Under the pieces are notes generated by a model. That model ran no database searches and had not been told where the DNA came from. It saw nothing but the letters and a program-made list of their open reading frames with translations. A stretch of DNA of 64,000 nt, from NCBI GenBank assembly GCA_964416315.1, contig CAYQDR010000005.1, forward strand, positions 1-64,000, written 5' to 3'. Positions 32,729 through 44,121 of the stretch are shown one piece after another; within the stretch, counting starts at the first letter, position 1, and each line of letters begins with the position of its first letter. The position numbers and the translations under genes are program-made. This DNA is from CAYQDR01 sp964416315 (GTDB taxonomy: Bacteria > Methylomirabilota > Methylomirabilia > Rokubacteriales > DASRDR01).

Positions 32729-34339
32729 ATGGCGGGCGCCGCGCACGCCCTGGTCCTGGCGGCCGTCTGGCTCTCCCCCCCGGCGCTGCTCGCCGTCGGC
32801 CCCATGCTCCTCGCGGACGGGATCCGGGGCCTCTGGGCGCCGCTGGCCCTCGGGGGCGGTGCCGTGCTGGTCGCCCTACTCGTGGGGGCGCCCTGGAGCC
32901 GCCTGCCCGCCGCCGGGCCCCCGAACGTGCTCCGGCTCCTCCGGCAGCGCTGGCCCGGCGCCGGGTCGCCCGTCGGACCCGCCGCGCTCGCGACGGCCGT
33001 GTCGGCACTGCTTTTCCTCTGGGCGCAGCTCGCGGCAGTTCGGGAGCTTGCCCGGGCCCTCGGCTGGCCGGGTCCCGTCGCCGTCGCGGTCATCGCGGCG
33101 GCCCTCGCGCTGGCGGCCTGGCGCCCGGCCGTCGGCTGGCGGCTCGCCCTGCCGGCGGCGGCCCTCGCGCTGGTCGGGCTCCTCGGGCCGCTCGCGGCCG
33201 TCGTCGCCGCGACTGACCCTGCCTGGCCCGGGGTCTGGCGCGACGTCGCCTCGCGCCCGCGCGTGACGTTCGCCACCGACAGCGCGTGGGTGAGCGAGGG
33301 GCGGTCGGTGCGCGGGGACGGCGTCGAGCTGACGCTGGCGATCCGCGAGGAGCAGCGCGTGACGCTCCTCGGGCGCGGTCGCGTCCGCGTGCACCTCTGG
33401 GAGGGCGGGACGTGGAGCCGTGACGTCCGTGCCGACGCGGACCTGACGCTCCGCCCCGGGGACCGGCTCGTCGTCCCCGACGGGTTCCCGATCCGGTTCC
33501 AGGCGGCCCGCGCCGTGCCGGGCGCGCCCGCGAGCGGCCCGGACTGGCTCGACCCCCCGGGGCCACGATCCGACTGGCGGACGCTCGTGGGCCTCGGCGT
33601 GACCCTGCTCCTCGGGCCGCTCGGCCTTGCTCCGGTCCACGCGGCGCTGCCAGGGACACGCGCCGTCGGCGCAGGCGCCGTCCGGGCAGCGGGGGCCCTG
33701 GTGGCCCTGGGGCTCGTGGCGGCGGCGCTCTGGGTGCTCTACGCCGCGTGGCTCACCCCGGAGGTTTATCTCGGCGGGGTGGCGGGCGTGGAGGTCTACC
33801 TCCTGCCGGCGAGCGTCGCGGCGCTCGGTACCGGCAGCGCGCCGCTCGCGGACCTGGCCATGCTGGGTCTCGTGGGGGGCGGAGTGGCCGGGGCGCTCGC
33901 GGCGTTGCGCGCCGTCCCCCGGGAGCTGGCCGGGGGCGGGCAGGGCGCCGCGTGGCCGACGCTCGTCGTCGCCGCCGTGGGCGGGGTCCTCGCCGCGCTG
34001 ACGCCGGCCGGGCCGTGGCCGGTCCTCGTCGCCGCCTTCGGGGTCGCGGCGTCCGCCACCGGCCCCGGGGTCGTGCTCGCGTGCTGGCGGGAGCGCCTCT
34101 CCGCGCGCGGCGTCGCGGTCGGGACGAGCCTCGGGCTCGTCCTCTTCGTCGCCCTCGGTCTCCTGGGCCCGCTGGCGCTCGGCCGCGTGCCCGAGACCTC
34201 GTGGCTCCGGTGGCTCGCGACGTGGCCGGTGCTGGTGGCGGCGCCGGCGAACGCGCTCGCGACCTGGCTGCTCTCGGCGGCGCCGCGCCCCTCGCCCCGG
34301 AGCCCGCTGCCCCCCGCCTTCGCCGATCTCCACGTGTAG
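32729..34339 (+). CDS. Polytopic membrane protein of unknown function
   Basis: 536 aa. ATG 32729 is preferred over GTG 32714 because GGGGGGA sits just before it. About five helices lie in residues 1-165, then a soluble beta-rich domain (about 170-270; VTFATDSAWVSEG, VTLLGRGRVRVHLWEGG, LRPGDRLVVPDGF), then about six further helices. The middle domain looks cupin-like. Gly/Ala/Leu-rich composition and long ALALA runs are extreme even for this genome. I do not recognise the family. The preceding 85-aa membrane protein may belong with it. Confidence 0.65.
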   Translation: MAGAAHALVLAAVWLSPPALLAVGPMLLADGIRGLWAPLALGGGAVLVALLVGAPWSRLPAAGPPNVLRLLRQRWPGAGSPVGPAALATAVSALLFLWAQLAAVRELARALGWPGPVAVAVIAAALALAAWRPAVGWRLALPAAALALVGLLGPLAAVVAATDPAWPGVWRDVASRPRVTFATDSAWVSEGRSVRGDGVELTLAIREEQRVTLLGRGRVRVHLWEGGTWSRDVRADADLTLRPGDRLVVPDGFPIRFQAARAVPGAPASGPDWLDPPGPRSDWRTLVGLGVTLLLGPLGLAPVHAALPGTRAVGAGAVRAAGALVALGLVAAALWVLYAAWLTPEVYLGGVAGVEVYLLPASVAALGTGSAPLADLAMLGLVGGGVAGALAALRAVPRELAGGGQGAAWPTLVVAAVGGVLAALTPAGPWPVLVAAFGVAASATGPGVVLACWRERLSARGVAVGTSLGLVLFVALGLLGPLALGRVPETSWLRWLATWPVLVAAPANALATWLLSAAPRPSPRSPLPPAFADLHV

Positions 34340-34385
34340 GTCCTCGAGCATCGGGCTGGGGCTATCGATGCGCCCGACCTCCGGC

Positions 34386-34391
34386 TATACT
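34386..34391 (+). promoter_or_regulatory. -10 box for leaderless PA2779-like gene
   Basis: TATACT ends 7 nt before the ATG at 34399, placing the transcription start at or next to the start codon. No good -35 is seen at the usual distance. Confidence 0.45.
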
Positions 34392-34398
34392 GCGGGGC

Positions 34399-34785
34399 AT
34401 GGCGGGGCGGCGGTGGGCGGCGGTCGCAGTCCTGGTGCTGGTGCTGGCGCCGGTCTGGTCGCGCCTCCCGCCGGCGGAGGGCGCTCCCCTCCCGCCCGGC
34501 TTCAGCGACCCGGCGACGCGCCACGCCGATCTCGCGCGGGTCGTCCAGGCCCTCGAGACCCGGGTGGTGACGGCGCGCCTCCGGGCCCTCGGGCTCGACG
34601 CCGAGGCCGTGCAGGCGCGCCTGGCGGGCCTCGACGACGCCGAGCTGCACCGGCTGGCGCAGGCGCTTCCAGAGGTGGGGCTCGGCGGCCAGGAGAGGGA
34701 GCGCGCGCTGGGGACCTTCCTCCTCTATGCGGTTGCGATCCTCGTCTTCGCCGGCCTGATCTTTCTCGCCGTCGTCGGCTTCTGA
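34399..34785 (+). CDS. PA2779-like small secreted/membrane protein
   Basis: 128 aa. Signal peptide (AVAVLVLVLAPVWSRL), a short charged helical region (LRALGLDAEAVQARLAGLDDAELHRLAQALPEVGLGG) and a C-terminal membrane helix (FLLYAVAILVFAGLIFLAVVGF). This layout fits the DUF6627/PA2779 family, whose role is unknown. In other bacteria it is often next to a PA2778-type cysteine peptidase, which is not seen here. No ribosome-binding site; probably leaderless. Confidence 0.6.
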   Translation: MAGRRWAAVAVLVLVLAPVWSRLPPAEGAPLPPGFSDPATRHADLARVVQALETRVVTARLRALGLDAEAVQARLAGLDDAELHRLAQALPEVGLGGQERERALGTFLLYAVAILVFAGLIFLAVVGF

Positions 34786-34798
34786 GAGGTTTGCGGAC

Positions 34799-34823
34799 CC
34801 GCCCTCTCCCGCACGGAGGGCGG
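34799..34823. terminator. Hairpin before uvrA
   Basis: CCGCCCTC pairs with GAGGGCGG around a 9-nt loop, 14 nt after the PA2779-like stop. A terminator is likely, though there is no T-run. Confidence 0.45.
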
Positions 34824-34945
34824 TGCGGAACCACCGGATGTCCCGGCTGCGTCCGCGCCGGGTCGACCGGCACCGGCCGCTGAGCGGGGCGCGGCGACCC
34901 CGCAGTTGCACGGCCTGCTGCAATCTGCGACGATTCTCCACGCCC

Positions 34946-37722
<2,777 letters not shown>

Positions 37723-37726
<4 letters not shown>

Positions 37727-38625
37727 AGCCCGAGCGGCTGGTGACGATCGCGGCGGTCCTGCTCGCCCTGGGAACCGGCGCGGGGGCGGGCACCCCGGCG
37801 GCGCCGCCCTCAGCCGAGGAGGAGGACGCTGAGCCCCGAGAGGCCTACATCGCGCACCCGGAGTTCCGCTCGTACCGGGACCAGGACCGGCTCGCCGTCG
37901 AGGGCGTCACCCTCATCCGGGTCCGGCGCTCGGAGCACAGCGAGGCCCTCGTCGCGCGGGAGGAGACCGGCTGGGAGCACGTCGTCCTCGAGGGCTACCG
38001 GCTCATCTTCTACAACCAGGCGCGCCAGCCGCTCCGCCCCGTGCCGGGGCGGCACGTCGTCGTGGCGGACTGGTCGGGGGGCGTGCACTGCTGCTTCGAT
38101 TACTACATCCTGCACGTCTCCGGCACGCAGGTGCGCCGGGAGGCCATGATCCGTGCCGGCGACTGCGGGCTGCGGGTCGCCGACATCGACCAGGACGGCA
38201 GCTTCGAGCTGATCGCCTGCGACTCGCGGTTCGCCTACGGCTTCGACCTGTCGTTCGCGGAGTCGCCGCTCGTCCCGCTCGTCTACACGTTCCGGGACAA
38301 GGGCTACGCCGCCGACAACCGCCGCTACCCCCAGGTCTTCCGGTACCGGATCGCCCGGGAGCGCCAACGGCTGGCCGCGGCCGAGCAGGCGAGGGACGCG
38401 CGCACGGCTCGGATCGCCGCGATCAGCCTCGTCCTCCACATGCTGTACGCGGGGCGTGTCACCGAGGCATGGTGCACCTTCGGCCGGGCGTACCGCTGGG
38501 CCGATCGCGCGGCGGTGCGGCAGGAGATCCTCGTGGAGCTCCGGCGGCCACCCGACCCGGACGACCCGCGGCTGCCCATCGTGGACCTCGCGTACGCGCT
38601 GGCGCCGCCGGGCCGCTGCCCGTGA
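37723..38625 (+). CDS. Secreted protein of unknown function, coupled to uvrA
   Basis: 300 aa. The ATG overlaps the uvrA stop (ATGA). Signal peptide about 1-22. Visible blocks: YIAHPEFRSYRDQDRLAVEGVTLIRV, DWSGGVHCCFDYYILHV, a DIDQDGSFELIACDSRFAY stretch resembling an FG-GAP/calcium loop, and an arginine-rich helical tail. No family recognised; it is probably exported, so its link to DNA repair is likely only positional. Confidence 0.65.
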
Positions 38626-38760
38626 CCGGGACCACGCGGTTCACGTCGCGGTCCTCGGGGGGGAGGCAGACGGAGGGGGGCGGGGTCCCCGTCCGAGGTG
38701 AGTCTGTGCTAGGATGCCCCTGCCGCGTCTGACTCTCGCTCACCCGCCGAGGAGGTTCTG

Positions 38761-40854
38761 ATGGCCATCGAGATCTCGCGCATCCGGAACGTCGGGTTCG
38801 TCGGACACGGGGGTGTCGGCAAGACGTCGCTCGTCGAGGCGATCCTCTCCCGAACCGGCATGACGAGCCGGCTCGGCCGCGTGGACGACGGGACGGCGAC
38901 GACGGATTTCGATCCGGAGGAGGTCAAGCGCAAGATCTCGGTCAACACCGCCGTGGCCTTCTGCGACTACCGGGACCACCGGCTGCACCTCGTGGACATG
39001 CCCGGGTACGGCGACTTCATCACCGAGGCCCGCGTCGGGCTCCGAGTCGTCGAGGGGGCCATCGTCGTGGTGGACGCCGTCGCGGGCGTGGAGGTCCAGA
39101 CGGAGAAGGTCTCGAAGTTCGCGCAGGAGTACGGCCTCCCGCGTGTCGTCTTCGTCAACCGGATGGACCGCGAGCGGGCCGACTTCGGGCGCGCGCTGGA
39201 GTCGATCCAGCGACGGCTGAAGGGCCGCTTCGTCCCGCTCCAGGTCCCCGTGGGGCAGGAGGCCCGCTTCCGGGGCGTCGTGGACGTCGTGCGGATGAAG
39301 GCGTACGTCCAGGCGGACGGCGGGAAGGACGAGGAGGCCGCGATCCCCCAGGACCTCGCCGCGGCCGCGGCCGAAGCGCGGGAGAAACTCGTGGAGGCCG
39401 TGGCCGAGACGGATGACGATCTGCTCGCCCGCTACCTCGAGGAGGGTAGCCTCGCCGACGAGGACGTGATCAAGGCCCTGCGCGCGGCGATCGGCGCCGG
39501 GAAGCTCGTCCCGGTGCTCTGCGGCGCCGCGACGAAGACACTCGGGGTGCGGCCGCTCCTCGAGCTGATCGTCGACTCGCTGCCGTCCCCGGCCGACCGC
39601 GGCTCCGTGGAGGGGACGGACCCGCGGACCCGGGACAAGGTGACGCGGGCGCCCGGGCCGAAAGAACCGCTCGCGGTTCTCGTCTTCAAGACCTTCACCG
39701 ATCCCCACGTCGGGAAGCTCTCGCTCTTCCGGGTCTTCTCCGGCACGCTGACCGGCAACTCCCAGACGTACAACGCGAACCGGGAGACCCGGGAGCGCGT
39801 CGGGCAGGTCGCCCTCGTGCAGGGCAAGGAGCAGCGCGGAGTCGAGTCGCTCGGGTCGGGCGAGATCGGGGTCGTCGCGAAGCTGAAGGAGACGCTGACC
39901 GGCGACACGCTCTGCGCCGAGAGCGCGCCTGTCGTGTTCCCCCAGATCGTGTTCCCCGAGCCCGCGATCTCCTTCGCGCTGCAGCCCAAGACGAAGGGCG
40001 ACGAGGACAAGATCTCGAACGCGCTCGCCCGGCTCGCGGAGGAGGACCCGACCCTCCGCTACCACTACGACCCCGAGACCAAGCAGCTCCTGATCTCGGG
40101 GGTCGGCCAGCTCCACATCGAGGTCACCCTCGAGCGGATGAAGCGGAAGTTCAACGCGGAGGTCACGCTGCTCCCGCCGCGGATCCCCTACAAGGAGACG
40201 ATCAAGGGCCGGGCGCAGGTCCAGGGGCGCCACAAGAAGCAGACGGGCGGCCGCGGGCAGTTCGGCGACTGTTGGATCGAGATCGAGCCGCTCCCGCGCG
40301 GCAGCGGGCTCGAGTTCGTGGACAAGATCTTCGGTGGCTCAATCCCCCGGAACTTCATCCCATCCGTCGAGAAGGGCGTCCGGGCGCGGCTCGAGCGCGG
40401 CGTGCTCACGAGGTATCCGGTCGTGGACGTCCGCGTCACGCTCTACGACGGCTCGTTCCACACGGTGGACTCGTCCGACATCGCCTTCCAGCTCGCCGGC
40501 CAGATCGCCGCGGAAAAGGCCGTGCTCGAGGCGAGGCCGTGTCTCCTCGAGCCGATCATGAACGTCGAGGTGACGGCGCCGTCGAGCCTCGCCGGCGATG
40601 TCATCGGCGATCTGAACAGCCGGCGCGGCAAGATCGCGGGGATGGAGCCCGAGGGGGACACGACGCTGGTCCGGGCCCAGGTGCCGCTGGCCGAGATGCT
40701 CAACTACGAGCCGCACCTCCGCTCGATGTCCGGGGGCCGGGGGAGTTACTCGATGGAGTTCTCGCACTACGAGGAGTTGCCCGCGATGCTCGCGGAGAAG
40801 GTCGTCGCGGAGGCGAAGCGGGAGAAGGAGGCCAAGGCGGCCGAAAAACACTAG
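38761..40854 (+). CDS. EF-G-like translational GTPase
   Basis: 697 aa, full EF-G domain set. G1 is GHGGVGKT at 15-22, G3 is DMPGYGDF at 79-86, and G4 is NRMD at 133-136. In G3 the catalytic His of ordinary EF-G (PGHVDF) is Tyr83, a feature of the EF-G-like (EF-G-2) group rather than FusA. Later domains hold SGVGQLHIEVTLERMKRKF and GGRGSYSMEFSHYEELP. The standard ribosomal operon is absent. It may act in translocation or ribosome recycling under special conditions. ATG 38761 has GAGGAGG. Confidence 0.85.
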   Translation: MAIEISRIRNVGFVGHGGVGKTSLVEAILSRTGMTSRLGRVDDGTATTDFDPEEVKRKISVNTAVAFCDYRDHRLHLVDMPGYGDFITEARVGLRVVEGAIVVVDAVAGVEVQTEKVSKFAQEYGLPRVVFVNRMDRERADFGRALESIQRRLKGRFVPLQVPVGQEARFRGVVDVVRMKAYVQADGGKDEEAAIPQDLAAAAAEAREKLVEAVAETDDDLLARYLEEGSLADEDVIKALRAAIGAGKLVPVLCGAATKTLGVRPLLELIVDSLPSPADRGSVEGTDPRTRDKVTRAPGPKEPLAVLVFKTFTDPHVGKLSLFRVFSGTLTGNSQTYNANRETRERVGQVALVQGKEQRGVESLGSGEIGVVAKLKETLTGDTLCAESAPVVFPQIVFPEPAISFALQPKTKGDEDKISNALARLAEEDPTLRYHYDPETKQLLISGVGQLHIEVTLERMKRKFNAEVTLLPPRIPYKETIKGRAQVQGRHKKQTGGRGQFGDCWIEIEPLPRGSGLEFVDKIFGGSIPRNFIPSVEKGVRARLERGVLTRYPVVDVRVTLYDGSFHTVDSSDIAFQLAGQIAAEKAVLEARPCLLEPIMNVEVTAPSSLAGDVIGDLNSRRGKIAGMEPEGDTTLVRAQVPLAEMLNYEPHLRSMSGGRGSYSMEFSHYEELPAMLAEKVVAEAKREKEAKAAEKH

Positions 40855-40880
40855 GCCGGAGGGGCGGGCCCCCTTCCGGC
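40855..40880. terminator. Two-way hairpin between convergent genes
   Basis: GCCGGAGGGG pairs with CCCCTTCCGGC (one bulged base) between the EF-G-like gene and the leftward receiver gene. No T-run. Confidence 0.5.
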
Positions 40881-40883
40881 GAG

Positions 40884-41309
40884 TCAGCGGGGGCGGCCCT
40901 CTCGCGCGGCGGGCCGGGCGGGGCCGATCGCTTCGCGGATCTTCGCCCGCAGCTCCTGGAGGCCGACCGGCTTCGCCATCCGGCCGACGATCCTCAGGCT
41001 TTCCCTCGCGGGCGGGGGTCGGTCGGCGAGGTGCCCCGAGACGATCAGGACCGGGATCTTCTGCCACCTGGGGTTGGCGCGCAGCACCTCGAGGAAGTCC
41101 CACCCGGACATGCGCGGCATCCGGAGGTCGAGGACGATCAGATCGGGGAACAGGTCCCGGATCAGCTCGGCCGCGCCGATGCCGTCCTCGGTCCCGACGG
41201 TCGCGTAACCGTCCGACCGGAGCGCGTCGATCCAGAGCTGGCGGACGTTGGCGTCGTCGTCCACGACCAGGATCCACTTCCGCGGCGGGGTGCTCGGGGC
41301 CGAAGCCAC
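40884..41309 (-). CDS. Stand-alone response regulator receiver
   Basis: 141 aa CheY-type receiver with no output domain. Acid cluster DDD at 17-19, phospho-acceptor Asp61 in IVLDLRMPRMSG, switch Ser in IVSGH and Lys in MAKPVGL. It would relay phosphate from an unlinked kinase. The start is GTG 41309; it is two bases from a predicted transcription start and lacks a ribosome site. Confidence 0.85.
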   Translation of the reverse strand: MASAPSTPPRKWILVVDDDANVRQLWIDALRSDGYATVGTEDGIGAAELIRDLFPDLIVLDLRMPRMSGWDFLEVLRANPRWQKIPVLIVSGHLADRPPPARESLRIVGRMAKPVGLQELRAKIREAIGPARPAAREGRPR

Positions 41310-41317
41310 GAGAGAGC

Positions 41318-41346
41318 ACTCTACGGAATCGGTGGCGGGCCGTCAA
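41318..41346 (-). promoter_or_regulatory. Promoter of the receiver gene
   Basis: Minus strand: TTGACG (41346-41341), 17-nt spacer, TAGAGT (41323-41318). Predicted start near 41311, so the GTG at 41309 is nearly leaderless. Confidence 0.6.
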
Positions 41347-41391
41347 TCCGTCCGGGCCCCCGTCGGAAACCGCGGCCCGGGCGTTTCCCGC

Positions 41392-41420
41392 TTGACAGCG
41401 TCCGCGCGGGCGCGGATAGT
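41392..41420 (+). promoter_or_regulatory. Promoter of the fumarase operon
   Basis: TTGACA (41392-41397), 17-nt spacer, GATAGT (41415-41420). Divergent from the receiver promoter; the two -35 boxes are about 46 bp apart. Confidence 0.6.
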
Positions 41421-41455
41421 GGCCTCGGGAACGCCCGGGCGCCGGAGAGGCGCGC

Positions 41456-42337
41456 ATGCCGCAGCCTGACCCCGAGCTCGTCGCCGACACCGCGAAGGCC
41501 CTCTACATCCGCGCCCTGAAGGTCCTGCCGCCGGACGTCAAGACCGCGCTGGCGCGCGCCGGCGCGCGGGAGTCGCACCCTCGGGCCCGCGAGATCCTCG
41601 GCACGATGCTCCGCAACATCGACGTCGCCGAGGAGCGCGGGCTCCTGGTCTGCCAGGACACGGGGACGCCGGTCTTCAAGGTCCGCGTGGGACGCGGGTT
41701 CCCGTTCGACGGCCATCTGATCGCCGAGGCGCTGGCCGAGGGAGTGCGGCGAGCCACGGTCGAGCACCCGCTTCGCTCGAGCATCTGCCACCCGCTGACG
41801 CGCGAGAACCCGCAGACCAACACGGGCTGGCGCATCCCGGTCGTGGACTGGGAGTTCCGCCCGGACGGCGAGGTACTCGAGCTTCGCATGATGCCGAAGG
41901 GCTCCGGGTCGGAGAACATGTCCTTCCTCCGGATGCTGCCGCCCGCGGCGGGCCTCGCGGGGGTCAAGCGGTTCGTCGTGGAGTGCGTCGTCGAGGCCGG
42001 GGGCAAGCCGTGTCCGCCGACGATCATCGGAATCGGCATTGGCGGGACGGCGGACCTCTGCATGAAGCTCGCGAAGGAGGCGATCTGGCGCCCGGTGGGC
42101 GAGCCGAACCCGGATCCCGACCTGGCGAAGCTCGAGGCGGAGCTGCTCGAGGCGGTCAACATGACGGGGCTCGGCCCGATGGGTCTCGGCGGCGACACGA
42201 CGGCGCTCGCCGTCATGGTCGAGGCGGCCTACACCCACATCACGCAGAACCCCGTGGCGGTCACGCTCCAGTGCTGGCGGGGTGAGCGCGCCTCGGCGCG
42301 CATCTGGCCGGATGGCCGCGTGGAGCACGGCTACTAG
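41456..42337 (+). CDS. Class I fumarate hydratase, alpha subunit (TtdA-like)
   Basis: 293 aa, equivalent to the N-terminal domain of FumA or to L-tartrate dehydratase alpha. It holds a labile [4Fe-4S] cluster; candidate ligands are Cys66 (LLVCQDTGTP) and cysteines in GGKPCPPT and GTADLCMK. Substrate-site block GSGSENMSFLRMLPP is present. With the beta subunit at 42471 it interconverts fumarate and malate, or acts on a related dicarboxylate. GGAGAGG precedes ATG 41456. Confidence 0.85.
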   Translation: MPQPDPELVADTAKALYIRALKVLPPDVKTALARAGARESHPRAREILGTMLRNIDVAEERGLLVCQDTGTPVFKVRVGRGFPFDGHLIAEALAEGVRRATVEHPLRSSICHPLTRENPQTNTGWRIPVVDWEFRPDGEVLELRMMPKGSGSENMSFLRMLPPAAGLAGVKRFVVECVVEAGGKPCPPTIIGIGIGGTADLCMKLAKEAIWRPVGEPNPDPDLAKLEAELLEAVNMTGLGPMGLGGDTTALAVMVEAAYTHITQNPVAVTLQCWRGERASARIWPDGRVEHGY

Positions 42338-42370
42338 GCGGGGGCCCCCCAGTCTCGGAGGACGGAAACG

Positions 42371-42460
42371 ATGGGCACGCACGACGGCGCCCAGCCGCGG
42401 GACATCCTCGCCCGACTCTCGTCGGCCGAGCGCGAGGCGCTGCTGGTCGAGCGGTCCTGA
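42371..42460 (+). CDS. 29-aa ORF between fumarase subunits
   Basis: ATG 42371 to TGA 42460, MGTHDGAQPRDILARLSSAEREALLVERS. GGAGGA lies about 10 nt upstream, and the gene sits in a 133-nt gap within a tight operon, in a different frame from both neighbours. The sequence reads as a single amphipathic helix. No known family; may be a real microprotein or a translational linker. Confidence 0.4.
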   Translation: MGTHDGAQPRDILARLSSAEREALLVERS

Positions 42461-42470
42461 CGGCGCTCCC

Positions 42471-43064
42471 ATGCCGACGGCGTACCGGTTCACGCCGCCG
42501 CTCGACGAGGCCCAAGTCCGCGCGCTCCGCGTGGGGGACTCGGTCACGCTCGACGGCACCGTCTACGGACTCCGGGACGCCACGCTGATCCGGATGTTCG
42601 ACCAGGGGGTGGCGTCGCCGGTGGATCTCGCCTGCGCCGTCGTCCTCCACACGGCGCCGAACGTCGTCCGCGACCCGGACGGCCGCTACCGGCCGCTCTC
42701 CGTCGGCACGACGACGAGCATGCGGATGGATCGGTTCACCCGGCCGCTCCTCGAGCGCTGCGGAGCGCGCGCGATCATCGGCAAGGGCGGGCTCGGCCGC
42801 GAGAGCCTCGCGGCGTTCCGGGAACGCGGCGGCGTCTACCTCGCGATCACCGGCGGGGCCGCGGCGCTCGAAACGACGCAGATCGCGGCGATCGAGGGGG
42901 TCTGGTGGGAGGACCTCCTGCCCGAATCCCTCTGGCGCTTCCGCGTACGGGGGCTCGGTCCGTTGACAGTGGCCATGGACGCCCAGGGCGGCGACCTCTA
43001 CGCCGAGGTGCTGGCCGAGGCCCGGAGCCGACTCGACCGGATCTACGCGAAGCTCGGCCTCTGA
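42471..43064 (+). CDS. Class I fumarate hydratase, beta subunit
   Basis: 197 aa, equivalent to the C-terminal domain of FumA or to TtdB. Blocks: RALRVGDSVTLDGTVYGLRDATL, VGTTTSMRMDRFTRPLLERCGARAIIGKGGLG and WWEDLLPESLWRFRVRGLGPLTVAMDAQGGDLY. ATG 42471; no strong ribosome site, so translation may follow from the 29-aa ORF ending 10 nt before. Confidence 0.85.
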   Translation: MPTAYRFTPPLDEAQVRALRVGDSVTLDGTVYGLRDATLIRMFDQGVASPVDLACAVVLHTAPNVVRDPDGRYRPLSVGTTTSMRMDRFTRPLLERCGARAIIGKGGLGRESLAAFRERGGVYLAITGGAAALETTQIAAIEGVWWEDLLPESLWRFRVRGLGPLTVAMDAQGGDLYAEVLAEARSRLDRIYAKLGL

Positions 43065-43075
43065 CCCTCCCGGCC

Positions 43076-43105
43076 TTGACAGGTGCCGCAGGCATCTGGG
43101 ACAGT
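43076..43105 (+). promoter_or_regulatory. Possible promoter before the HprK-like gene
   Basis: TTGACA (43076-43081), 18-nt spacer, GACAGT (43100-43105). Leader of about 11 nt to GTG 43123. Confidence 0.45.
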
Positions 43106-43122
43106 CACGGCGGGGCCCGACC

Positions 43123-44121
43123 GTGAACCTCCACCGCCGCGCGATCCAGATCGTCCGGACCCGCCTCGGGCTCGTGTCGAACAACCGCGGCCTCATCACG
43201 GCGCCCGAGTACTTCACGGACCGTGTCCAGCAGTCGCTCCTCACCGACTACCACCGCGTGGACGAGGTCCCGTGGGACGGCGCGCCGGGCGGGGTGGACG
43301 CCGAGGTCCGGGTGCTCGACGCGCCCGGGCTCGCGCCTGAGATCACCCTCGGCCCGGATCGCGCGCTGGCCGTCGGCGACTGGACGGCGCTGGAGGCAGC
43401 GGCCTCGGACCGGCGCTACACGCTCTTCGGGAACCTCGGCTTCCTCTTCCGGTACGCGATCTACGCCCTCGAACGCTACCACGACACCTGGTCGTTCCAT
43501 GCGAGCGCGATGGTGGACGACAAGGGCGACCTCTGGCTGATCCCCGGCGGGGCCGGGGCCGGCAAGACCGTCTTCCTCCTGGAGGGGCTCGCGCGCGACT
43601 GGACGATCTTCTCGACCGAGATGACCCACGTCCGCCTGACCGACGGCGGCTACGAGGTCTACAAGGGCTCGCTCTTCGACAACATCCGCCTGGGAACGCT
43701 CCTCTACGACTTCCCCGCGGTGATCGAGCGGCTCGGGCTCACGCTGCCGTCGTCGAAGGACCCGTGGGGGACGAAGATCGCGCTCGACCTCGGTCACGTG
43801 CAGACGCCGGCGGACGTGCTCCTGTCGCCCTCGCTCCGGATCGTGAGCCCGAAGGTCGAGTCGGGGCGCGATCGGGCCGTCGTCAGCCGGCTCGACCGGC
43901 GGGAGAAGGTCGTCAAGCTCCTCTTCGACAACGCGACGGAGAAGCACGGCGGGACGGTGCTCCTCTACGACCGGCTGCCGCTGGGGTCGCTCGACACCCC
44001 CGAGCTGATGCGGCGGCGGTTCGCCGCGATGCAGGGGCTCGTGACGCGCGCGACGATCAAGAGCGCCGTCACGACGCTCTGCGGGGCGCGCAACTGCCTG
44101 GAGGGCTTGCTTGATTCCTGA
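43123..44121 (+). CDS. HPr kinase-like P-loop protein
   Basis: 332 aa. Walker A loop PGGAGAGKT at 141-149, preceded by WSFHASAMV (His126), as in the C-terminal domain of HPr kinase/phosphorylase. No HPr or PTS genes are in view, and the N-terminal 120 residues are not the HprK N-domain, so the phosphorylated target is probably something else: a small molecule such as a serine or a PEP-derived acid, or a protein. Its 3' end overlaps the ComA-like gene by 11 nt, so the two should be made together. Confidence 0.65.
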   Translation: MNLHRRAIQIVRTRLGLVSNNRGLITAPEYFTDRVQQSLLTDYHRVDEVPWDGAPGGVDAEVRVLDAPGLAPEITLGPDRALAVGDWTALEAAASDRRYTLFGNLGFLFRYAIYALERYHDTWSFHASAMVDDKGDLWLIPGGAGAGKTVFLLEGLARDWTIFSTEMTHVRLTDGGYEVYKGSLFDNIRLGTLLYDFPAVIERLGLTLPSSKDPWGTKIALDLGHVQTPADVLLSPSLRIVSPKVESGRDRAVVSRLDRREKVVKLLFDNATEKHGGTVLLYDRLPLGSLDTPELMRRRFAAMQGLVTRATIKSAVTTLCGARNCLEGLLDS

